From: JAXLXE01 sp046328115
GTDB taxonomy: Bacteria > Chloroflexota > UBA6077 > JACCZL01
Assembly: GCA_046328115.1 (NCBI GenBank)
Contig: JAXLXE010000001.1
Location: 186,001-250,000, forward strand
Length of the DNA stretch: 64,000 nucleotides
Reading direction: 5' to 3'
Positions 8,198 to 14,274 of the stretch are shown piece by piece. The notes below the pieces were generated by a model, which saw only the letters and a program-made list of their open reading frames with translations, searched no databases and had not been told where the DNA came from. How positions within the stretch are numbered: the first letter of the stretch is position 1; each line of letters opens with the position of its first letter. The position numbers and the translations under genes are program-made.

Positions 8198-8203
8198 TAG
8201 AAT
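8198..8203 (+). promoter_or_regulatory. Candidate -10 box for a leaderless start at 8210
   Basis: TAGAAT ends 6 nt before the GTG at 8210, directly downstream of the preceding hairpin. No ribosome-binding site precedes the GTG. The layout matches those at 7177, 13434 and the reverse-strand PadR start. Confidence 0.4.
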
Positions 8204-8209
8204 ACTGAA

Positions 8210-8422
8210 GTGAGCACGGCCAAAGCACAGCTGATCCACCTGATCGAGGAACAGCCGGACGATAGCTCAGCGGAGGAGCTGCTGCGAGAGCTAGCTTTCG
8301 CGATCATGGTTGAGCGCGGTATCGCCGATTCAGATGCGGGGCGGACGATCTCCAACGAAGAGACGGCGCTTCGGATTCACGAGTACGCGGTGATCCCGCC
8401 CATGCACGAACACGTCGAGTGA
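8210..8422 (+). CDS. Small acidic protein, possibly antitoxin-like
   Basis: 70 aa, GTG start, strongly acidic with LIHLIEEQPDDSSAEELLRE near the N-terminus. It is mostly predicted helix and has the size and composition of short antitoxins encoded before ParE/RelE-type toxins, but no family motif is certain. Its TGA overlaps the next gene's GTG by 4 bp, so the two are translationally coupled. A leaderless promoter is likely (TAGAAT 6 nt upstream). Confidence 0.5.
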   Translation: MSTAKAQLIHLIEEQPDDSSAEELLRELAFAIMVERGIADSDAGRTISNEETALRIHEYAVIPPMHEHVE

Positions 8423-8946
8423 GCCGCAAATCCCCTGCTATCCCCTCCGCATTCGGCCCCAGGATCGCGCGGCTGCTCTGGCCAACATTCTTCGAGTACG
8501 GTGGGTGCATTTTTGCCGAGTGCGCCGCGTCCGCGTGGCTGGTTCGGGCCTGGAAGCGTGGGGAGCCTAGCGTGACGCCGTGGAATCCCGACCGGACCGG
8601 AGCCGAAGCTCTGGAGAACCGCGTCTTCCTATTGGACGCCTTTGAACACGCCGGAGACGTTTGGGACGAAGTCCGGCGCCGGTACCGTCGCTCACACCCG
8701 GACTTCAGAAACGCCGACCGACTCGGCCCAATCATGGCTGAATGCTGGTTTGCGAAACTGACGCGTGATTTCCCGTCTCATAGATTTCGCGTGTATTTCG
8801 CCCGAACCGACAGTCCAAACCTCCGATTTCATCGTGTGTATGATGACGAGCCTCTGTGGTTGTACGAGCGCGATTGGTCTCGCGAAATTTCTCGTGGACG
8901 GATCGTGATCTGGGACAGCCTCCGTCAGCCTGAGGATTCGCAGTGA
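8419..8946 (+). CDS. Hypothetical protein coupled to the preceding small ORF
   Basis: 175 aa beginning at a GTG inside the GTGA overlap with the preceding gene. I do not recognise the family. It is rich in Arg, Trp and aromatic residues (ARLLWPTFFEYGG, HRFRVYFARTDSPNLRFHRV, WLYERDWSREISRGRIVIWD), and the second half looks like beta strands of a compact soluble domain. Codon use looks less GC-rich at third positions than the neighbours, which suggests recent transfer. Coupling to a small acidic protein is compatible with a toxin-antitoxin or immunity pair, but nothing in the sequence proves it. Confidence 0.5.
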   Translation: MSRKSPAIPSAFGPRIARLLWPTFFEYGGCIFAECAASAWLVRAWKRGEPSVTPWNPDRTGAEALENRVFLLDAFEHAGDVWDEVRRRYRRSHPDFRNADRLGPIMAECWFAKLTRDFPSHRFRVYFARTDSPNLRFHRVYDDEPLWLYERDWSREISRGRIVIWDSLRQPEDSQ

Positions 8947-9064
8947 ACGGTTTGCCGTTTGCATATCTCCGAACCGGATGCACGCCGGTGAAGAGGGGGC
9001 GTCAGCGTCATGCCGGTGGAGCCAGTCGGATTGTCCCCAGCCAGTGGCTGCGAACGGTTGGCAG

Positions 9065-9463
9065 GTGAAAATAGACAGGTTAGCGGTGCCGGGTGACGTG
9101 GATGAGTACATTGCTGGGTTCCCGCCTGACGTACGAGAGCGCCTTCGTCAGGTGCGCGGGTTGATTCTCGAGGTGGCGCCCGAGGCGGTGGAGAAGATCG
9201 GGTACGGGATGCCGACGTATGTGCTGCATGGCAATCTGGTGCACTTCGCGGCGTACAAGGCGCACATCGGCCTGTACCCGACACCGTCTGGCACTGAGGC
9301 GTTCGCCGCCGAGATCGCGCGCTACCGGAGCGGCAAGGGCTCGATCCAGTTCCCGCTGGACGAGCCGCTGCCGCTGGACCTGATTCGGCGAATCGTGGAA
9401 TTCCGGGTGAAGGAGAACCTGGAGCGGGAGGCGGCTCGCCCGCGGAGGCGACCGCGTTCGTAG
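9065..9463 (+). CDS. DUF1801 (YdhG-like) family protein, copy 1
   Basis: 132 aa from a GTG giving VKIDRLAVPGDVDEYIAGFP, which fits the usual N-terminus of DUF1801 proteins; the frame stays open further upstream to 8978 without family similarity. Family hallmarks are ERLRQVRGLILEVAPEAVEK, IGYGMPTYVLHGNLVHFAAY and IGLYPTPSG. The domain is frataxin-like in fold and some members were called iron chaperones, but the function is unsettled. The tail is basic (ARPRRRPRS). It stands alone between an unknown pair and a convergent VOC gene. Confidence 0.75.
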   Translation: MKIDRLAVPGDVDEYIAGFPPDVRERLRQVRGLILEVAPEAVEKIGYGMPTYVLHGNLVHFAAYKAHIGLYPTPSGTEAFAAEIARYRSGKGSIQFPLDEPLPLDLIRRIVEFRVKENLEREAARPRRRPRS

Positions 9464-9502
9464 CGCCGGACTGAGCGCGCCGCACTCAACGCGCGGGACT
9501 GC

Positions 9503-9889
9503 CTACTGGCCCGCGGGCGGCTCCCAGAGCTCGACCTTGTTGCCTTCCGGGTCCATGACCCAGCCGAACTTGCCGAACTCGGACTCGTCCACCTTCTCCA
9601 TCACGGTGCAGCCTTCCTCGCGGAGGGTGCGGACTAGCGCGTGGAGGTCAGCCACGCGGTAGTTGATCATGAAGGGCGAGGTGCTGGGAGCGAAGTACTC
9701 CGTGTCCGCCTCCGTCACGTTCCAGATGGTCATGCCGGTGGTGGGGTTGCCTTCGGAGTCGGCCCAGGGAAACACGGCGCCGCCCCAGTCGAGCACGTCG
9801 ATGCCCAGGTGCTTCTGGTACCAGGCGCGCAGCGCGACCGGGTCCTTTGCCTTGAAGAAGATCCCCCCGATACCGGTGACTCGTTTCAC
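9503..9889 (-). CDS. VOC (glyoxalase/bleomycin-resistance fold) protein
   Basis: 128 aa. The GTG start is chosen because GGGAGG lies about 6 nt upstream and the product begins MKRVTGIGGIFFKAKDP, a normal VOC start; the frame is open further but unlike the family. It has a single VOC module with DPVALRAWYQKHLGI, INYRVADLHALVRTLREEGC and a terminal FGWVMDPEGNKVELWEPP, which carries the usual metal-ligand Glu in VELW. This family includes glyoxalases, dioxygenases and resistance proteins; the specific reaction is unknown. It is divergent from the antitoxin gene at 10065. Confidence 0.75.
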   Translation of the reverse strand: MKRVTGIGGIFFKAKDPVALRAWYQKHLGIDVLDWGGAVFPWADSEGNPTTGMTIWNVTEADTEYFAPSTSPFMINYRVADLHALVRTLREEGCTVMEKVDESEFGKFGWVMDPEGNKVELWEPPAGQ

Positions 9890-10017
9890 GCGCGCCTCCC
9901 AGGCGATGGAATCCACGAGCTTTCGTTGCCAGGGTCGAACCGTACACCGGGTCGGGGTGCGCATGCACACAGCTGTTGTCTCGCGCCGAGGGTGGCTCGG
10001 CCGATGCCGGAGGACGT

Positions 10018-10047
10018 GATGTATAATGTGAAGCGATGCGATGTATA
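10018..10047 (+). promoter_or_regulatory. Promoter and probable RHH operator for the toxin-antitoxin pair
   Basis: A perfect TATAAT stands at 10022-10027 with no strong -35. The octamer GATGTATA occurs twice, at 10018-10025 and 10040-10047, 22 bp apart and flanking the predicted transcription start. Ribbon-helix-helix antitoxins usually bind such short repeats to repress their own operon. Binding is inferred. Confidence 0.45.
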
Positions 10048-10064
10048 CGAGGATGGGCTGTAGT

Positions 10065-10322
10065 ATGGCGATTGGCATGCGAAGGACACAGATTTACCTC
10101 GAGCCTGAACTGGCTGACTCGCTCGATCGACTCGCTCGTCAGCGGGGTACGTCTCGATCCGACCTCATTCGGAATGCGGCGAGGCGCCTGTTGGACGAAC
10201 AACTGAACGAGCCGGACCCGATCTTCGGCGTTATCGGCCTGGGTTGCGACGAGGCGACCGACGTGTCCGAGCGACACGACGCGTATCTGGCGGACGAAGA
10301 GACGAGGCGGTGGAGTCGTTGA
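10065..10322 (+). CDS. Ribbon-helix-helix (CopG-type) antitoxin, pair 1
   Basis: 85 aa from ATG 10065 (ATG 10077 and 10041 are alternatives). MRRTQIYLEPELADSLDRLA is a typical CopG/Arc beta-strand plus first helix, followed by RGTSRSDLIRNAARRLL as the second helix. The C-terminal half is acidic (DVSERHDAYLADEE) and would wrap the toxin. The end overlaps the PIN gene by 13 bp. It is expected to neutralise the downstream PIN nuclease and to repress the operon. Confidence 0.78.
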   Translation: MAIGMRRTQIYLEPELADSLDRLARQRGTSRSDLIRNAARRLLDEQLNEPDPIFGVIGLGCDEATDVSERHDAYLADEETRRWSR

Positions 10323-10750
10323 TCGAGCGCCGCGCGGTGTTCGTCGACACCTCGGCCTGGTTCGCGCTGGCAGCGACTGGTGACGCTAATCACGCCGTGG
10401 CGGCCCGCCTCTTTCCCCGGATGTTGGCCGGTCGAGGGACAGTCACGACGACGAACCATGTGATTAGCGAATCATTCACCCTGGCGCGGCGACGTCTCGG
10501 CTCGTTGGCGGCGCTCGAGTTCCTACGCCGTATCCGTGCAACGGAGCGCATTCGAAGGGTATTTGTGCCGGAATCTTGGGAGGCTGAGGCGGAGCGGTTA
10601 TTGGAGCGGTACGACGATCAGCCATTCAGCTACGTCGACGCGACATCGTTCGTGGCGATGCGGCGGCTCGGCATTCATGAGGCGTTCGCGTTCGACCGCG
10701 ACTTCCTGGCCGCTGGTTTTACGCTCGTCACCGACGCCCAGTTTGAGTGA
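10310..10750 (+). CDS. PIN-domain toxin (VapC-like), pair 1
   Basis: 146 aa from a GTG inside the antitoxin gene. All four PIN acidic residues are visible: Asp13 in FVDTSAW, Glu54 in VISESF, Asp110 in SYVDATSF and Asp129/131 in FAFDRDF. This is the Mg-dependent RNase arrangement of VapC toxins, which cut tRNA or rRNA in characterised cases; the target here is unknown. Length is normal for the family. The pairing with a ribbon-helix-helix antitoxin and the 13-bp overlap make it a standard type II module. Confidence 0.8.
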   Translation: MESLIERRAVFVDTSAWFALAATGDANHAVAARLFPRMLAGRGTVTTTNHVISESFTLARRRLGSLAALEFLRRIRATERIRRVFVPESWEAEAERLLERYDDQPFSYVDATSFVAMRRLGIHEAFAFDRDFLAAGFTLVTDAQFE

Positions 10751-11000
10751 GTGGGCGGAATTCGAAGCAGGAGGGGCCTCGGCTCGAAGCGGGCTGGCTG
10801 GCGCTGCCTCGATTGCAAAGTTGCGGGCTCGCCGCGACCGGTGCAGGCACGGCTAGACGCGGCTCCCACTCGATGCGGCCTTGCTCCTGGCTTGGCGTGC
10901 CGGATCGCCATGTACCGGGAGACGAAAGGCCTCGGGTGTAGGGCACTTTTTCCGCGGCGGTTGCCGACTGGCTGCACGGAGGCATACTGGAGGCTGGAAG

Positions 11001-11498
11001 ATGGCTAGTGTGCAGAAGGTCACTCCGTTCTTGTGGTTCAACGCCCAGGCAGAAGAGGCGGCGCGGTTCTACGTTTCGTTGTTCGAGGACTCGCGCATCG
11101 AGAGCGTGACGCGTTTGAACGCTGACACGCCGTCTGGCCCGGCCGGCACCGTGGTGACGGTGGAGTTTACGCTTGGGGGCACGCGGTTTCTGGCGCTGGA
11201 CGGCGGGCCACAGTTCCCGTTCACAGAGGCGGTCTCGTTCCAGGTGGCCTGCGACGACCAGGTGGAGGCGGATCGGCTATGGGACGCTCTGTGCGACGGT
11301 GGGACGCCGGGGCCTTGCGGCTGGCTGAAGGATCGCTGGGGACTTTCCTGGCAGGTGGTGCCGAACCGGGTGCACGAGCTGATCCAGGACGCGGACCCCG
11401 CGCGGGCGCGGCGCGCGATCGACGCGCTACTGAGGATGGGGCGGCTGGACGTGGCCGCGATGGAGCGGGCGGCTGATGGGACGCAGTCCCGACGCTGA
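11001..11498 (+). CDS. PhnB-like VOC-family protein (PF06983 type)
   Basis: 165 aa from an ATG with GGAGG about 9 nt upstream. The start QKVTPFLWFNAQAEEAARFY, then SLFEDSRIESVTR, the central TVEFTLGGTRFLALDGGP and WLKDRWGLSWQVVP are the hallmark segments of the 3-demethylubiquinone-9 methyltransferase-like/PhnB group of the VOC superfamily. Despite the family name these are usually not methyltransferases; the role is unknown. The stop codon abuts that of the convergent membrane protein with no gap. The 250 bp upstream hold no gene I can support. Confidence 0.78.
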   Translation: MASVQKVTPFLWFNAQAEEAARFYVSLFEDSRIESVTRLNADTPSGPAGTVVTVEFTLGGTRFLALDGGPQFPFTEAVSFQVACDDQVEADRLWDALCDGGTPGPCGWLKDRWGLSWQVVPNRVHELIQDADPARARRAIDALLRMGRLDVAAMERAADGTQSRR

Positions 11499-12683
11499 CT
11501 ACGGGGCGACGCTCCGTGTTCGCGTACTTCGCAAGACGCCCAGGATGCCGAAGGGGATGCCCAGGATCTGGGGGATGGCCATGCTCCACCAGATCACGAA
11601 ACTCAGGTTGGCGTAGGCGGGGAGGCCGCATTCTCCGTCCATGAGCTGGCGGGCGTTGACGGCGTAGCGGTATTCGGCGGCGGGCGTGGCTACCAGGAAG
11701 AGGAGAACGGATGCGGCGATGGCGGTCCAGAGCAGCGCGCGGAGGCCGTCTCGCTCCGAGCGCCGCATCCGGGAGGCCAGCAGGCCAGCGATGAAGAACA
11801 GGGCTGGCGGCGCGAACAGCAAGTAGATGACCGGACCTCCCTCCGTGTGGAGGGTGGCGATGGTGGCGGGGACGATCCCGAGAGCCAGCAGCGCGGCGGC
11901 CGCCAGGCCGATGGCGACCGAGCGATGGTCTCCGTTTGTCCACGCTGGCTGGCTGAGGGTCACCCACAGGAGCGCCCCGTGCGCGGCGATGACAAGCACC
12001 ACCTCGTCCAGGCCAAGTACGTCTGCCCCGGCGGGGGCAGACGCGACCGTGGCAAGTGCTAGTCCGGCACAGGCGACGGTGGCGGCGACGCCAAAGGCGG
12101 CACCGGTCCACCCCCGTGGGGGGCGCCAGCGTTTCTGCCGATGGATAGCGATGGCAGCAAGCGTAGTCGCGGCGAGACCCGCGCTTGCCGAAGTCAGGAG
12201 GCGTAGTGACTGGGCCTCTGGCGGCACAGCAGCGGGCGACACGGCTGCCGCGACGAAGCCCGCTGCCAGGGGCCACGGCCAGAGGACACGGCTGGTTGGC
12301 GAGATGAGCGCCGCGTGCAAGCATCCGAGGGTAAAGGCCCACCGTTCGGACGCCGTGTCGATCGCGCTCAGCTCGGCGAGCATGGCGCGACCCCATTCCA
12401 GACGATCCGTGGGCATGCACGCTGCCGCGACTGATAACAGCACGTGAGCCAGGTCCGTGGCCGGGTGGGAAGCGGATTGGCGGGCCGACCAGCGGGCGAA
12501 CAACAGCGGGAGCGCGATAGACCAGGGTGTGGCGAGCATGGCCATGCCCGTGGCGCTGATGAGGTACCGGTGCCAGGTGGGGAGCGAATCGTTCATGGCG
12601 GCGACTAGCAGCCAGCAGACCGCCCCGACGGCGAACGGCACGGCGGCAACGGCCGCGGTGGCGCGGCGACCGGCGGTGCTCAC
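11499..12683 (-). CDS. Multi-pass membrane protein coupled to PadR regulator
   Basis: 394 aa from a GTG that overlaps the PadR stop codon by 4 bp (GTGA), so translation is coupled. About 9-10 hydrophobic segments are visible, for example VAAVPFAVGAVCWLLVAAM, ATPWSIALPLLFA, PLAAGFVAAAV, VAATVACAGLALATVASA and PPALFFIAGLLAS. The cytoplasmic loop MLAELSAIDTASERWAFTLG with RLEWGRAM resembles segments in membrane proteins that accompany PadR genes in Chloroflexi and Actinobacteria. The function is unknown; a PadR-controlled envelope or efflux-related role is the usual guess. Confidence 0.65.
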   Translation of the reverse strand: MSTAGRRATAAVAAVPFAVGAVCWLLVAAMNDSLPTWHRYLISATGMAMLATPWSIALPLLFARWSARQSASHPATDLAHVLLSVAAACMPTDRLEWGRAMLAELSAIDTASERWAFTLGCLHAALISPTSRVLWPWPLAAGFVAAAVSPAAVPPEAQSLRLLTSASAGLAATTLAAIAIHRQKRWRPPRGWTGAAFGVAATVACAGLALATVASAPAGADVLGLDEVVLVIAAHGALLWVTLSQPAWTNGDHRSVAIGLAAAALLALGIVPATIATLHTEGGPVIYLLFAPPALFFIAGLLASRMRRSERDGLRALLWTAIAASVLLFLVATPAAEYRYAVNARQLMDGECGLPAYANLSFVIWWSMAIPQILGIPFGILGVLRSTRTRSVAP

Positions 12684-13000
12684 GCGGGCTCCAGCGCGGC
12701 GCGGATGCTCACGCTCACCGTATTCTGGCCTGATTCCTGGGCGAGGCTGGCGGTGGCGCGGAGCCCTTCCGCGGTCAGTCGATAAAGGTGCCTCGGCGGA
12801 CGGCCGCGCGGTGGATCCTGCTCCCACGTGGCTTCCAGCCAGCCGCGCTCGGCCAGGCGCATGAGGATGGGGTAGAGCGAGCCGGGTTTGAGCCCGGTCT
12901 GGCGGCAGAGCGGATAGCCGTGGTGCCACGCGGATGGCGCGGCGGCCAGTGCGTGGAGGACGGCCGCGGTTTGCGGTGAGGGGCGGCGGTCGCGCGGCAT
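12680..13000 (-). CDS. PadR-family transcriptional regulator
   Basis: 106 aa. It has a winged-helix PadR domain with QTAAVLHALAAAPSAWHHGY, LKPGSLYPILMRLAERGWLE (recognition helix and wing entry) and RPPRHLYRLTAEG, which is diagnostic. It has a PadR N-terminal domain only, with a very short C-terminus, as in the PadR-s2 type. The ATG has no ribosome site and lies 6 nt after a TAGACT -10-like box, so transcription is probably leaderless. An inverted repeat overlaps that box and is a likely autoregulatory operator. It forms an operon with the downstream membrane protein. Confidence 0.85.
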   Translation of the reverse strand: MPRDRRPSPQTAAVLHALAAAPSAWHHGYPLCRQTGLKPGSLYPILMRLAERGWLEATWEQDPPRGRPPRHLYRLTAEGLRATASLAQESGQNTVSVSIRAALEPA

Positions 13001-13006
13001 GGAATA

Positions 13007-13023
13007 AGTCTACATAGGTAGAC
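13007..13023 (-). promoter_or_regulatory. PadR operator overlapping a leaderless -10 box
   Basis: GTCTAC-ATAG-GTAGAC (13008-13023) is a perfect inverted repeat with 6-bp arms. Read on the minus strand it contains TAGACT, 6 nt before the PadR ATG. An operator over the -10 would allow direct autorepression. Confidence 0.55.
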
Positions 13024-13421
13024 TGGTGCTTGCCAAGGTGGTCGCCTTGTGAAGGAGCCGCAAGGAGTTGTCGGTGGTCCTACCGTGAGGGCGCCAACCG
13101 CCGGATTCGTGGTGCGATGGACTGGCCGGCGGTACTGCCGACATCTCTTGGGCGCACCAGATCTCGTGGCGTCACGCGACGGATGCCCCCACGCACCTCA
13201 CTTCGCCCACGGTTGAAGGCGGCTTGTCGCCCGGAACGGGATTGGCGATGCAGAGCTGGCGATGGTGCACGAGGATACGCCCGTGCTGTGGATCATTGGA
13301 GAGTGGGAGGATGCGGCGCGGTTCTCCGCGGCGGGTACTGTCAGATCCCCCAACGTAACGTGGTGACCAGGCCGAGGGAAGGACGGCTCGACGTGACGAG
13401 GATCAGGGTTCTGCTCGGTGC
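13024..13421 (+). other. Intergenic region without a supportable gene
   Basis: About 400 bp between the PadR promoter and the second RHH antitoxin. Several short frames exist on both strands but none has a recognisable domain, ribosome site or consistent codon pattern. I see no strong hairpin or repeat. Confidence 0.4.
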
Positions 13422-13427
13422 TATGAT
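13422..13427 (+). promoter_or_regulatory. Candidate -10 box for leaderless antitoxin start
   Basis: TATGAT ends 6 nt before the GTG at 13434, so the transcript probably begins at the start codon. No convincing -35 and no Shine-Dalgarno are visible. Confidence 0.42.
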
Positions 13428-13433
13428 GCCGGC

Positions 13434-13682
13434 GTGACACGTCAGGCGACTCAGGTGTATCTCACTCCAGAACAGCATCAGGCATTGCGCGAGGCGTCGC
13501 GGCTGAGTGGACGGTCGATGGCGGGGATCGTTCGAGATCTCATCGAGGACCACATCATGCCACTGTCCATCCTGCCTACTGACTTGAGCGACCTGGCGGG
13601 TTTTGTACGGACCGGACGTCCAACGGACATCGCGGTTGAGCGCGACGCCATGCTCGCCGACGCCGCTCGTGATCTTCGCTGA
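13434..13682 (+). CDS. Ribbon-helix-helix antitoxin, pair 2
   Basis: 82 aa from GTG. TRQATQVYLTPEQHQALREA gives the beta strand and first helix and RLSGRSMAGIVRDLIEDHI the second helix of a CopG-like fold. The C-terminal part (ILPTDLSDLAGFVRTGRPTD, then VERDAMLADA) is the toxin-binding tail. It overlaps the PIN gene by 14 bp, nearly the same geometry as pair 1 but with little sequence in common. Confidence 0.75.
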   Translation: MTRQATQVYLTPEQHQALREASRLSGRSMAGIVRDLIEDHIMPLSILPTDLSDLAGFVRTGRPTDIAVERDAMLADAARDLR

Positions 13683-14091
13683 TACCAGCGCACTCTTTGC
13701 GTTTCTCGTCGCGGACGACCGGCATCACGTGCGCGCGGTGCTCGCGGAAGCGCTGATCAGGCGTGACCGGGGAACCCTGTGGACTATCGACCCCGTGCTG
13801 CCCGAGCTCTGGCTGCTCTTGCGACGCGAGACCGACTCAGGTCAGGCGGATCGGCTGGTCTCCGCGTTGCTCGATCGTGGCTTGAGGCGCCACGGGATGG
13901 AGCAGCACACGGTTTCGCGGGCACTCGCGCTCGGGCGGGAGTGGCCAGACCAGGGCTTTTCGCTTACGGTTCGCCAGGCATTCGCCGCGATCGAGGCGGT
14001 GGGCGAGTACCGTGCCTGGTCGTACGACAACGACTTCGCAGTGATACGAGTTGGCCCGCGGCGGAGCGAGGCCTTGCAACTGGTCCGCTGA
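13669..14091 (+). CDS. PIN-domain toxin, pair 2, one acidic residue missing
   Basis: 140 aa from GTG (VIFADTSALFAFLVADD). Asp5 in ADTS, Glu46 in VLPELW and Asp120/122 in SYDNDF fit the PIN active site. The third acidic residue is not where expected: the segment aligned with pair 1's SYVDATSF reads SLTVRQAF, with Val in place of Asp (about residue 101). The toxin may be weakened, inactive or use a nearby Glu (AAIEAV). It is co-transcribed with the overlapping antitoxin; 183 bp to the convergent isocitrate dehydrogenase gene hold only a weak long-loop hairpin near 14110-14136. Confidence 0.72.
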   Translation: MIFADTSALFAFLVADDRHHVRAVLAEALIRRDRGTLWTIDPVLPELWLLLRRETDSGQADRLVSALLDRGLRRHGMEQHTVSRALALGREWPDQGFSLTVRQAFAAIEAVGEYRAWSYDNDFAVIRVGPRRSEALQLVR

Positions 14092-14274
14092 TCGGGCGGG
14101 TAGACGAGCTCCCCCGGGGTTGCTCCGGCCACGGGGGTGGCTGCACGTTTCTCGTGGCTGAGTTCTGGTGGCTCAGCCGAAGCTGGATCGGATTTGCTGG
14201 AGCGGAGTCATCCCCGCAGCGCGCCTAAGCGATTGGTGGAAGCACGGCCTCCCACCTCCGCTGTGCACGCGTGA

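Noticed and set aside
13030..13437. A 135-codon plus-strand frame between PadR and the second antitoxin
   Set aside because: Arg/Pro-rich composition, no domain, no ribosome site, and it overlaps a better antitoxin start.
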